A DNA stretch of 64,000 nt, taken from contig NZ_LMBX01000001.1 in assembly GCF_001439605.1 (NCBI RefSeq), positions 151,992 through 215,991 on the forward strand. Reading direction: 5' to 3'. Below the pieces are notes generated by a model. That model made no database searches. It was not told where the DNA came from and saw nothing but the letters and a program-made list of their open reading frames with translations. Source of the DNA: Cytobacillus praedii (lineage in GTDB: Bacteria > Bacillota > Bacilli > Bacillales > Cytobacillaceae). Below, one piece after another: positions 51,267 through 59,897 of this stretch; position 1 is the first letter of the stretch, and every line of letters begins with the position of its first letter. Position numbers and translations under genes: made by a program.

Positions 51267-51364
51267 TTCTTTAAATCAGTAGGGGATGTCATTAATTATC
51301 AGCAAATGGGAAATCTTAAATAATCTCACATTTCCATGCATATAAATGCTTTGAGGTGGTTTTT

Positions 51365-51793
51365 ATGACTAGGGATACAGGAAAATTTAGCTGGTCGAAA
51401 CTTCCCGAGGGTGCAGAGGATGTTCTTGGTAAAGAGTTTTGGAATGATATTCAGCAGCTTTTCCCTAAAAAGGGGCCACTTATTGATATGTATGAAACCG
51501 AAAATGAAGGAATCATCCTTGTTGAATTGCCAGGATTGCACTCAATGAATGATATAAGAATTAAGCTGAGAGACATGAATTTAGTTATTTTAGGCAATAT
51601 TCCTGTTTTTCCGCTTAGCAGCAATGGGAGGGCAACTATTAAGGAAAGGTTTACGGGCCCTTTTGAAAGGCAGATCCCTCTTCCTTTTTCATTTATTGCA
51701 AAAAATGTCTCTGCAAAATATCAAAATGGCCTCCTTGAAATTAAGCTTCAAAAAGTGGCAAGCGAGCAATTAATTGATATTCATTTCGAGTAA
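51365..51793 (+). CDS. Hsp20/alpha-crystallin-like protein, CotP-like
   Basis: Small heat-shock-like protein of 142 residues: an N-terminal helical part (WSKLPEGAEDVLGKEFWN) and an alpha-crystallin domain from about 48 (IDMYETENEGIILVELPGL) to the strand YQNGLLEIKLQK. The C-terminal IxI tail is weak (LIDIHFE). In B. subtilis the Hsp20-like coat protein CotP lies beside ydgA and ydgB, GerPF-like genes; here the same kinds of gene follow, so a spore-coat role is likely. GAGGTGG precedes the ATG at 51365. Confidence 0.8.
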   Translation: MTRDTGKFSWSKLPEGAEDVLGKEFWNDIQQLFPKKGPLIDMYETENEGIILVELPGLHSMNDIRIKLRDMNLVILGNIPVFPLSSNGRATIKERFTGPFERQIPLPFSFIAKNVSAKYQNGLLEIKLQKVASEQLIDIHFE

Positions 51794-51815
51794 GGAAACG
51801 GCGGAGGTGAAATGA

Positions 51816-52019
51816 ATGGCTCAGGTTAAAATAAAGCATTTCGCTATTGATCAAATTAAAGATTCTTCAGCTGTATTTTCTGGGGTAAATGCACAGTATC
51901 ATTTTTCATCAGCCACATACAAAGCAGAGGGAAATGGAACGATTGATGGGAATCATAATCTTATTTTTAATAATATTCATATGGTAAAAAATAATAAGCC
52001 TACTTCAGAAAATGAGTGA
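51816..52019 (+). CDS. GerPA/GerPF-like spore protein
   Basis: A 67-residue protein matching the GerPA/PF family in pattern: a short N-terminal strand (VKIKHFAIDQI), SSAVFSG, a Ser/Tyr-rich middle and the ending GTIDGNHNLIFNNIHMV. In gerP operons such proteins make the coat permeable to germinants. It follows the Hsp20-like gene by 22 bases with GGCGGAGGTG before the ATG, and its TGA overlaps the next gene. Confidence 0.75.
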   Translation: MAQVKIKHFAIDQIKDSSAVFSGVNAQYHFSSATYKAEGNGTIDGNHNLIFNNIHMVKNNKPTSENE

Positions 52020-52405
52020 TTCCTTTGTTTTGGCATAAGAGGAGAAAAGATGATCTGTCATACAAAGAGCTGCAGAAGCAGTTAGATGATTTGCAGAAGA
52101 GGATCGATAGTATGAAGGATCAGCAAAAGGCAGAATATCACTTTCATATTGATAGAGTAGATATTCATCAGCCTGTTCTTGATCAATTATCGTTTCACCT
52201 TGATCAAATTGATATAGAAGAATTGAGCGGTGCTCTCAATGTAGGGAATAACTTTGGCGTAAATATAGGAAATAAGAAAGGAAAGGGAAAAAAGAATGAA
52301 GGGGAAAGACGTTCTCAAGATAACAGTCTCTTTAAAACAACGAAAGAAGGCTATTCCATCACTTTAAAAGACAAGGAGGCAGAGAATGACCCTACTATCT
52401 CCTAA
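52016..52405 (+). CDS. GerPC-like coiled-coil protein
   Basis: A 129-residue protein with an N-terminal coiled coil (YKELQKQLDDLQKRIDSMKD, about 16-35), then FHIDRVDIHQPVLDQLSFHL and IDIEELSGALNVGNNFGVNI (about 71-90). The second segment corresponds to the conserved L-x-G-x-LNIG element of GerPC. A Lys-rich tail follows. It may act as the scaffold for the small GerP-like proteins. GTG 52016 overlaps the previous stop; a TTG at 52025 with GAGTGAT ahead is the alternative. Confidence 0.7.
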   Translation: MIPLFWHKRRKDDLSYKELQKQLDDLQKRIDSMKDQQKAEYHFHIDRVDIHQPVLDQLSFHLDQIDIEELSGALNVGNNFGVNIGNKKGKGKKNEGERRSQDNSLFKTTKEGYSITLKDKEAENDPTIS

Positions 52406-52670
52406 CTTTTTTATTGGGACAATCCGTATAGGAACTGTTGAAGGTGCTTCGTGTGTAAATTTCGGGAATAATGCACCTTCGGGATTTGAAAGCTTTAAAA
52501 AACATAGTCAAGGCCTTGGGAGTATAAGTGGTGACGGGAATCAGATTGAAGGATTACGATCATTGTTATATGACTCTGCCATTATGGATCTGCTAACGTG
52601 CCGGGATGAGAAGGATGTACCTGATTGGATAAAGGAGTTAATACAAGAAAAGATGAAGGGGGAGGACTAA
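52386..52670 (+). CDS. GerPD/GerPE-like small protein
   Basis: A 94-residue protein. Residues 8-40 (FIGTIRIGTVEGASCVNFGN) follow the beta-hairpin pattern of GerP proteins, in which a strand is followed by a G-x-S-x-V turn and FGN. The second half is helical and acidic (DEKDVPDWIKELIQEKMK), unlike standard GerPD or GerPE. It overlaps the GerPC-like gene by 20 bases; AAGGAGG lies at 52373-52379. Its stop overlaps that of the convergent gene by four bases. Confidence 0.6.
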   Translation: MTLLSPNFFIGTIRIGTVEGASCVNFGNNAPSGFESFKKHSQGLGSISGDGNQIEGLRSLLYDSAIMDLLTCRDEKDVPDWIKELIQEKMKGED

Positions 52671-52924
52671 TGATGTCCATCCCCTTTTTTTTCGTTACTC
52701 TGATTCATCGGATTTGACTGAGTGATAATGGGCATATCAATTAAATCATTATCGTAAACAACGTTTATATTATTCATTAGGTGATTAAAGTCTCCTATAA
52801 CCTTACCCATTGCGCTGTTTTCCTTTGTTTGCGAATGCCAGTTTAATTGAATGTTCGATCCTGTAAAAACACCAGAATTTTGGCTTATGCTAGTAATTGA
52901 AATGGAATCAAAGACAATTTTCAT
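52667..52924 (-). CDS. GerPA/GerPF-like spore protein 2
   Basis: An 85-residue protein of the same small family: IVFDSISITSISQNSGVFTG at the start, SNIQLNWHSQTKENSAMGKV in the middle, then DFNHLMNNINVVYDNDLID and a polar tail. The family features are the first strand, the S-G-V-F-x-G turn and the final NNIN-type strand. It is downstream of, and similar to, the gene at 52934, and convergent with the Hsp20 operon. GAGGA precedes the ATG. Confidence 0.7.
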   Translation of the reverse strand: MKIVFDSISITSISQNSGVFTGSNIQLNWHSQTKENSAMGKVIGDFNHLMNNINVVYDNDLIDMPIITQSNPMNQSNEKKGDGHH

Positions 52925-52933
52925 GTGAATTCC

Positions 52934-53179
52934 TCAATATTGTATATTAGGCTGCGGATTGTTAAATTCAGGAGTATTAATTGGAGTATCAACTAAATCG
53001 TTATCAAAATTGATATTCATATTGCCTGTTACTGCAGCTAATCCAAACTGCTGACCGGCAGCAAGATTATTCTTCCCTTGAAATGACCAGTCCGCTTGAT
53101 TGTTTTGACCTGTTGAAACGGATGAATTTTGAATAACCGTATTTACTGCAATTTGGTTAAAAATGATGGATATAGGCAT
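52934..53179 (-). CDS. GerPA/GerPF-like spore protein 3
   Basis: An 81-residue protein whose pattern parallels its downstream neighbour: IIFNQIAVNTVIQNSSVSTG, then NNQADWSFQGKNNLAAGQQF, then GNMNINFDNDLVDTPI. The shared IxFxxI start and NxINxDNDLxDxPI end show that the two arose by duplication. The stops and starts are ten bases apart, so they form a two-gene operon. AAGGGGG precedes the ATG. It is likely a spore coat or germination protein. Confidence 0.7.
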   Translation of the reverse strand: MPISIIFNQIAVNTVIQNSSVSTGQNNQADWSFQGKNNLAAGQQFGLAAVTGNMNINFDNDLVDTPINTPEFNNPQPNIQY

Positions 53180-53422
53180 CGTCTTCCCCCTTTACGAAAA
53201 GCTGCGCCCGTTAAGGATGTGTTAGAGGTGATCATACATAAGCGGCATGAAAGTTTAAACTAAGCGTAAGTGCTACATATGGATTCTGCTTATAGGTATC
53301 ATATTCGCCTAATTGGGAAACGTGTTAAATCGACTAGCAATACAAATATTTAAACCAATTTTAAACTTCATTGCCCTTCGTTTTAACCAAGGCTGGCTAT
53401 GATGGGTATCGAGGTGATAAAG

Positions 53423-54337
53423 ATGAATGAATTAATTATTGAAACAAATCAATTGACGAAGAAATTTTCAAAGCGGTACGCGGTGGAGAATATTGATCTC
53501 AAAATAAAGAAAGGCGAGATCTATGGATTCCTCGGTCCAAATGGTGCGGGGAAAACAACTACGATTCGGATGCTTCTTGGACTTGCTAAACCGACTAAGG
53601 GATCCATTCATATATTCGGCAAGGATATGAAAAGGGAAAAACTCAATGTGCTTAAAAGAGTAGGATCTTTAGTCGAATATCCATCCTATTACGGACATTT
53701 AAATGCGTACGAGAATCTCGATGCTCTTCGTATTCTGCTTGATGCACCTAAATCGAGAATTAATGAGGTGCTTTCAATTGTCAGATTATCGAATGAAGCG
53801 AAAAGACCAGTTAAAGGCTTTTCCTTAGGTATGAAGCAAAGATTAGGGATTGCTGCCGCACTCTTAGGAAATCCGGAGCTGCTTATTTTGGATGAGCCGA
53901 CGAATGGACTTGATCCTTCAGGCATCCTGGAAATTAGAGAGCTCATTAAAAGTATGCCAAAAGAGCATGGCATTACGATTCTCGTATCAAGCCACTTATT
54001 ATCGGAAATGGACCAGATGGCAACCCAGGTAGGCATTATTTCAAAAGGAAAGATGATTTTTCAAGACTCGATTGAGGCTCTAAGGCAAAGGGCACAAAGC
54101 AAGATTGCCATTAAAGTAGATCAAACAGAACAAGCATGGCGAATGCTGCTATCAAAGGGAAGGCAGGCAGAAATGGATAATAATCAAATATATCTGCCCC
54201 ATACTTCGGATGAGGAGATTTCCACTGTGATTGGAGACCTTGTTCATGATCATTTCTCTGTGTACAGAGTCCAGGAAGAGAAAAAATCGCTCGAAGATAT
54301 ATTCCTGGAGCTTACTGGCGGGGAGGGGAGTCTGTAA
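53423..54337 (+). CDS. ABC exporter ATPase, BcrA/LanF type
   Basis: ATPase of 304 residues with Walker A GPNGAGKTTTIRMLLGL (about 41-57), Q-loop GSLVEYPSYYGHLNAYENL, signature FSLGMKQRLGIAAAL, Walker B LLILDEP and VSSHLLSEMD. The EYPSYY stretch after the Q loop is typical of bacitracin and lantibiotic self-protection ATPases. GAGGTGAT supports the ATG at 53423. It shares its last base with the start of the next gene. No kinase, regulator or peptide gene sits next to it. Confidence 0.88.
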   Translation: MNELIIETNQLTKKFSKRYAVENIDLKIKKGEIYGFLGPNGAGKTTTIRMLLGLAKPTKGSIHIFGKDMKREKLNVLKRVGSLVEYPSYYGHLNAYENLDALRILLDAPKSRINEVLSIVRLSNEAKRPVKGFSLGMKQRLGIAAALLGNPELLILDEPTNGLDPSGILEIRELIKSMPKEHGITILVSSHLLSEMDQMATQVGIISKGKMIFQDSIEALRQRAQSKIAIKVDQTEQAWRMLLSKGRQAEMDNNQIYLPHTSDEEISTVIGDLVHDHFSVYRVQEEKKSLEDIFLELTGGEGSL

Positions 54338-55047
54338 TGCTGAGCATTCTAGCTTCCGACTTTATTAAGATTAGAAGGAAACTGATTTGGTTTTTGATAT
54401 TTCTTGGCCCATTCGGAGTTGTAGCCCTACAAGCCGTTAACTTTGGATTAAGATATGATTATTTAACAAAGGTCCATGAAAAGGATTTATGGGCAGGACT
54501 GATAGGAGAGGCTGGATATTTGGCAATTCCCGCATTAATGCTCGGATTAACTCTTATAGCTTCTATGATTTCTAATATTGAGCATCAAACAAATGCATGG
54601 AAACAGCTTCTCGCATTGCCAGTTTCCAAACTGCGGGTTTTTACGGGGAAATTTCTATTAACGGCCCTTTTGCTTTTTGTATCAAGCACGTTCCTGCTCT
54701 TAGGGATTATTGTCCTTGGTTTCTTTCTTAAGTTTGGGGCAGACGTCCCACTGCTGGCTTTGCTTAAAATGGCTTACTTTCCTTATCTTGCAGCCATGCC
54801 TTTTATCGCCCTGCAAATCTGGCTATCCATCACAATGAAAAATCAAGCGATCCCTTTGGTTATTGGAATTGTAGGGACAATCCTTTCATTGATGTCCTTT
54901 CGATTCCCTGATTGGATGCCATGGAAATGGCCATCATTAACGAATGGCTGGAATGATCCCTTGTATTCCGTCACTTTCGGTCTTGTTTGCGGACTGGCTA
55001 TATATTTGATTGGTTTGCTAGATTTTGCGAGAAAGGATGTGAAATAA
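54337..55047 (+). CDS. ABC-2 permease 1, lantibiotic-immunity type
   Basis: Membrane subunit of 236 residues with six helices. The N terminus LASDFIKIRRKLIWFLIFL and the loop SNIEHQTNAWKQLLALPVSK are typical of LanE/LanG (MutE/EpiE-like) permeases. The next gene starts directly after its stop and encodes a similar protein, so both probably form the channel for the ATPase at 53423. Confidence 0.85.
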   Translation: MLSILASDFIKIRRKLIWFLIFLGPFGVVALQAVNFGLRYDYLTKVHEKDLWAGLIGEAGYLAIPALMLGLTLIASMISNIEHQTNAWKQLLALPVSKLRVFTGKFLLTALLLFVSSTFLLLGIIVLGFFLKFGADVPLLALLKMAYFPYLAAMPFIALQIWLSITMKNQAIPLVIGIVGTILSLMSFRFPDWMPWKWPSLTNGWNDPLYSVTFGLVCGLAIYLIGLLDFARKDVK

Positions 55048-55773
55048 ATGGGAAAGGTTTTGAGGTCTGAATTTCTTAAGCTTAGGAAATCTGCGATATG
55101 GCTGTTAATTTTTGTGAGTCCTGCTCTCTCCTTCTTAGTTGGCGTAGGGGAATCTGTGGAAGATGCACCTCATAAATGGGAATTGGCAATAACTTATATG
55201 GCATTTATACACGCACTTTTATTTTTGCCTTTGCTTACAGGTGTTTTTTCCGCCTTCGTGTGCCGGTATGAACATATTGGCGGAGGCTGGAAGCAGCTGC
55301 TTGCTATGCCTGTTTCCCGCGGCAATGTCTATATTGCAAAATTCCTCCTTGTCCTCGGTTTGATTGCTATTACACAGCTGCTGTTTGCTTCTGGTCTTAT
55401 TTTGGCTGGGCAATTAAAGGGATTTGAGGAAGCCATTCCTTGGAAAATGATAGCGGTTAGCTTGTTAGGAGGCTGGATCGCCTGCCTTCCTCTTGCAGCA
55501 CTGCAAATATATGTGTCAGTTGCATGGTCCAGCTTTGCTGCTCCATTAGCCATTAATGTCATATTTACACTGCCCAATATGCTGATTGTAAACTCAGAAA
55601 AATTTGGTCCATTTTATCCGTGGGCTCAGCCATTTTTGGCAATGGTGCCAACAGGCCAGGATGGATTTGGTGCAATGAATGTAACGATGGAAACATTGCT
55701 GCTCGTCATTTTCGGGAGCTTTATTCTGTTTTTTCTATCAGGCTTTACCTATTTTCAAAGAAAAGAAATCTAG
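55048..55773 (+). CDS. ABC-2 permease 2, lantibiotic-immunity type
   Basis: Second membrane subunit, 241 residues, six helices, with RSEFLKLRKSAIWLLIFVSP at the start and CRYEHIGGGWKQLLAMPVSR at the loop, matching its neighbour in the same places; the pair arose by duplication. In known systems such ATPase plus two permease sets remove cell-wall-active peptides. It is the last gene of the operon. Confidence 0.85.
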   Translation: MGKVLRSEFLKLRKSAIWLLIFVSPALSFLVGVGESVEDAPHKWELAITYMAFIHALLFLPLLTGVFSAFVCRYEHIGGGWKQLLAMPVSRGNVYIAKFLLVLGLIAITQLLFASGLILAGQLKGFEEAIPWKMIAVSLLGGWIACLPLAALQIYVSVAWSSFAAPLAINVIFTLPNMLIVNSEKFGPFYPWAQPFLAMVPTGQDGFGAMNVTMETLLLVIFGSFILFFLSGFTYFQRKEI

Positions 55774-55774
55774 C

Positions 55775-55804
55775 ATCCTTCCAATTTTGGAAGGATTTTT
55801 TTTG
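55775..55804 (+). terminator. Rho-independent terminator
   Basis: ATCCTTCC pairs with GGAAGGAT around AATTTT, followed by TTTTTTT, directly behind the ABC operon. Confidence 0.93.
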
Positions 55805-55903
55805 CATTTTGGAAAGCAGAATTATAATTTTCACTAATTTTTCACATATAATTTCAACAATTTATTGAACAATTGGTCATTCTTTAAATTGCCACTATCT
55901 AAA

Positions 55904-56043
55904 CGTGATAAATGTTACTGCTGTTATTGCTAGTTCCTTTTACTATTAATACGTCAAGAGTTAATTTTCACATTAATCTCATATTTTACTATTGGTTTTC
56001 GTGATAATTGTCGCAGAAGAGTGAAAATGGTTCTCTTTATAAT
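55904..56043 (+). promoter_or_regulatory. Possible Fnr-controlled promoter of fdh operon
   Basis: CGTGATAATTGTCGCA (56000-56015) matches TGTGA-N6-TCACA at 8 of 10 positions, and TATAAT (56038-56043) follows, placing the box centre near -42.5 from the predicted start at 56050. A second degenerate box, CGTGATAAATGTTACT (55904-55919), lies further up. The rest of the 335-base gap is AT-rich with no gene. Confidence 0.5.
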
Positions 56044-56108
56044 AAAAGGGAGATTACCCCGTACAAATGATATGGCCAGCGCTTCCTTTAGTAAAAGGGG
56101 TGGAAAGA

Positions 56109-56873
56109 ATGAATAAAAAGGGATGTCCAGAGGAGTATCCGATTACTCTCATCATAAATGGGTATGAGGTAGCCGTTTTCCAGCTGACAAATCAAGATTT
56201 GGAGGACTGGGTTTACGGCTATTTGTTTTCAGAAGGAATGATTGAACGAGCAGAGGATATTCAGTCTATTAAGAGCGATGAAGGCTCTGGAACACTTTCA
56301 GTCACTTTAAGGGAAGGGTTTGACCCCGAATTAATGTTTTCGAAGAAGAAGCACTATACGGCTGGCTGCGGCAGAGGGGTTACTTTCTTTTCGATGACAG
56401 ATGTGAAGACATTTAATAAGGTGCAATCCAACAATACGTATCTATTAAGCTATATCTTGAAGAAGCGCAGCGAATTTGCCAAGAACTCTCCATTGTATGG
56501 GGAAACAGGAGGCATGCATGGAGCCTGCATTGTGCATAAAAATGGGGAAATGACCGTTCGGGAAGATATCGGGAGGCATAATGCGGTTGATAAAATCATA
56601 GGACATGCGATCCGGTCAAAATGCAGCCCGGAGGAGTTAATATTGCTGACAACAGGAAGAGTATCTTATGAAATGCTTTCGAAAGCGGCAAAGTTTGGCT
56701 TTTCAGTAATCGGATCAAGAACAGCTGCAACGAAACAGGCGATTCAGCTGGCGAAATTTCTAAATATTGAGGTAGTTGGCTATTTAAGGGGACGAATGGC
56801 TATTTCATATACTTCATTCGGAAGGGTCATTAATGATCTGGAAGAAAAAAATCTGGGAGTTCATCCAAAATAA
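56109..56873 (+). CDS. fdhD: FdhD, formate dehydrogenase sulfurtransferase
   Basis: Accessory protein of 254 residues that passes sulfur to the molybdenum cofactor of formate dehydrogenase. YPITLIINGYEVAVFQLTNQ is the N-terminal domain, HYTAGCGRGV (Cys87) the mobile Cys loop with one cysteine instead of the CxxC of E. coli, then GGMHGACIVHKNGEM, VREDIGRHNAVDKIIGHAI and LLTTGRVSYEML. GGGTGGAAAG supports the ATG at 56109. It is first in the locus and 45 bases before the catalytic gene. Confidence 0.93.
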   Translation: MNKKGCPEEYPITLIINGYEVAVFQLTNQDLEDWVYGYLFSEGMIERAEDIQSIKSDEGSGTLSVTLREGFDPELMFSKKKHYTAGCGRGVTFFSMTDVKTFNKVQSNNTYLLSYILKKRSEFAKNSPLYGETGGMHGACIVHKNGEMTVREDIGRHNAVDKIIGHAIRSKCSPEELILLTTGRVSYEMLSKAAKFGFSVIGSRTAATKQAIQLAKFLNIEVVGYLRGRMAISYTSFGRVINDLEEKNLGVHPK

Positions 56874-56918
56874 TTGGATTTTATATATGTTCTATTTATG
56901 GAAAAGAGGGGAATATAG

Positions 56919-59897
56919 ATGGAATTTACAAGAAGACAGTTTCTGAAATTGTCCGGTGCTGTGGCAGCGACTCTTGCAGTTGTTGAGCTTGGCTTCGACG
57001 ATAAAGGGGCTCAGGCAAAAACAAGAGAGTTCAAGATTGCTGAACTTAAGCCTACACCAACAATATGTCCTTATTGTGCGGTTGGCTGCGGAATATTAGT
57101 TTATTCTAAAGGCGATGATGTGGTGTATACGGAGGGGGATCCGGATCATCCAATCAATGAAGGAAGCCTTTGCAGTAAGGGAACGACAGTAAGACAGGTG
57201 TATACAAGTGAAAAACGGATAACAAAGCCAATGTATCGTGCACCTGGAAGCGACAAGTGGAAAGAAGTAGATTGGGACTTTGCACTTGAAAAGGTAGCAA
57301 AGAATATTAAAGAAACACGGGACCGGACGTTTATTCACAAAGAAAAAGGACTGACAGTCAATAGAACAGATTCTATCGCCTATCTTGGCGGTGCAGCATT
57401 AGATAATGAAGAGTGTCATTTGCTGCAGAAGTTGTTCCGTGCAGGGCTCGGGCTAACTTATATCGAACACCAGGCCCGAATATGACATAGTTCAACGGTT
57501 GCCGGTCTGGCACCTACATTTGGTCGTGGAGCAATGACAAACCACTGGAATGATCTTAAGCATGCCGATGTATTAATGATTATCGGTGCGAATCCCGCTG
57601 AGAATCATCCGATTAGCTTTAAATGGATTTTAAAGGCATTAGAAAAAGGCGGGAAGCTTATCTCTGTTGACCCGCGTTTTACAAGAACCTCACAAATGGC
57701 AAATGTGTATGGGCAGCTTCGCTCGGGGACAGATATTGCCTTCATTGGCGGAATGATCAATTATATTCTTGAAAACGAGTTATTCCATAAAGAATATGTA
57801 GCCGCTTACACAAATGCTTCTTACATTGTCGAAGATACGTATTCATTTAATGATGGAATGTTCAGCGGCTATGATAAAGGAAAGAGAAGCTACGATAAGA
57901 CAAAGTGGGCCTTCAAAAAGGATAAAGAAGGAAAAACTCTTAAAGATCCAACATTGAAAGATCCGAAATGTGTATTCCAGCTGATGAAGAAGCATTATTC
58001 TCGTTATGATGTTGACACAGTTATTGGTGTTACAGGTACGGCCAAAGAAACGTACCTAGACATTTGTAAAACATATGCCTCTACAGGTGAAGTAGGCAAA
58101 GCAGGCACCATACTTTATGCAATGGGTGGAACACAGCATACGGTTGGAACGCAAAATATTCGATCTTATGCGATACTTCAGCTGCTCCTTGGAAATATTG
58201 GGATTTCTGGCGGCGGTGTGAATGCATTGCGTGGGGAATCGAATGTTCAAGGTTCAACTGATTTCGGTCTTCTATATGATAACGTACCAGGATACATGCA
58301 AGTTCCAACAACAGCAGAAAGTGATTACACTTATCAAGGATTCCTTGATCGTATTACACCTAAAGAAGGCTATTGGATAAATAAGCCGAAGTTTTATACA
58401 AGCATGATGAAATCCTTCTATGGGGACAATGCAACGAAATCAAATGAATTCGGCTATCACTACTTGCCTAAGCTTTCAGCAGGCAAAAACTATTCATTCA
58501 TGCGATTGTTTGATGCGATGCATCGGAAAGAACTTGAAGGTTTATTATTATTTGGATCCAACCCAGCAGTTGGAGGGCCGAATGCTGGCAAAGAAATCGA
58601 GTCTCTTAGCAATCTAAAATGGATGGTTGCAGTAGATCTGTTTGAAACCGAAACCTCTTCCTTCTGGCAAAAAGAAGCAGGGGCAGACCCTGCATCCATT
58701 CAGACAGAAGTCATTTTCCTTCCTGCAAGCGGGTCTTTTGAAAAAGAAGGCTCGGTTACTAATTCAGGACGGTGGATGCAATACCGCTGGCAAGCGATTA
58801 AGCCAAAGGGTGAGTCAAAGGCAGATTTGGAAATTGTCCATATGCTTGCACGTCGCTTAAAAGAGATGTACAAAAATAGCTCAAATCCTGCAGATATGCC
58901 GATGAAGGCTATGACATGGGACTATGGTGAAAGTGATCACCCTGATATTGATCTTGTATGCAGAGAAATAAATGGCTATGACATGAAAACAAAACAACAA
59001 GTAAAGAAATTTGGCGACTTAAAGGATGATGGGTCCACATGCAGTGGAAACTGGATCTATTGTGGCTTCTATCCTGAAAATGAAAACCTGTCAAAACGCC
59101 GGGACAGCACAGATGAGGGAATGAGCAATTTCCTAAATTGGTCATATGCATGGCCAGCAAACCGCCGTATTCTTTATAACCGTGCGAGTGCCGATTTAAA
59201 CGGGAAAGCATGGAGTAAGACAAGAGTCGGCATTGAATGGAATGCCGCGGAAGGAAAATGGAAGGGAAATGACGTTCCTGACTTCGTTGTCGATAAGGGA
59301 CCAAAAGATCCAACTTTCAATGATCCTTTCATTATGATGGCGGGAGGAAAGGGAGCCCTATTTGCTTCCATTAACGAAGGACCGATCCCAGAACATTACG
59401 AGCCATATGAAAATCCAATGTCTAACTCATTTTCAAGTGTTCAGTTAAATCCAGCTGTGCAATTTGGCGAAGAAGAAATGAATGCACAAGGGGATGTGTC
59501 AAAGTATCCAATTGTTGCAACAACGTATCGTCTATCCGAGCATTGGCAATCTGGAGCAATGACACGGAGCCAGGAATGGCTGGCAGAGCTTGTTCCGCAT
59601 ATGTTCGTTGAGATCAGTGAGGAATTGGCAAAGGAAAAAGGCATTAACAATAAGGATAAAATCATTGTTTCATCCGCACGTGGTGAAATTAATGCTTATG
59701 CAATGGTGACGAAGCGTTTTAAACCGTACAAATTAAAGGATAAAACGGTTCACCATATCGGTATGCCATGGCATTTCGGATATAAAGGCATTGTCACAGG
59801 CGGATCAGCAAACCGCTTAACACCGCATATTGGAGATGCAAACTCAACAATACCAGAATACAAAGCATTCCTTTGCGATGTTAGGAGGGCTAAATAA
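56919..59897 (+). CDS. fdnG: Formate dehydrogenase catalytic subunit, selenocysteine-containing, Tat-exported
   Basis: Molybdopterin enzyme of 992 residues if the in-frame TGA at 57483-57485 is read as selenocysteine 189. Without that it would split into open frames of 56919-57485 and onward. Around the TGA the protein reads EHQARI-U-HSSTVAG then APTFGRGAMTNHW, the active-site segment of FdnG-type enzymes. The N terminus FTRRQFLKLSG is a twin-arginine signal, so it works outside the membrane. C50, C53, C57 and C85 bind a 4Fe-4S cluster. The C-terminal domain ends with HIGDANSTIPEYKAFLCDV. GAGGGGA supports the ATG. Confidence 0.95.
57483..57514 (+). promoter_or_regulatory. Bacterial SECIS element with UGA selenocysteine codon
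   Basis: TGA (57483-57485) is followed 11 bases later by GGTTGCC-GGTCT-GGCACC (57497-57514). GGT-GCC pairs with GGC-ACC with one bulged T, and the loop is GGTCT. A bulged U and a GGUCU loop are the SelB-binding features of the E. coli fdhF element. Confidence 0.93.

Noticed and set aside
51336-51350. SigK-type -10 (CATATAAAT) ahead of the Hsp20-like gene
   Set aside because: It resembles CATANNNTA but the last two bases and the -35 do not fit well enough to call.
57483-57485. Stop codon splitting the formate dehydrogenase gene (pseudogene call)
   Set aside because: The frame continues without shift, the local protein context is the Sec position of FdnG, and a SECIS-type hairpin follows; selenocysteine is the better reading.
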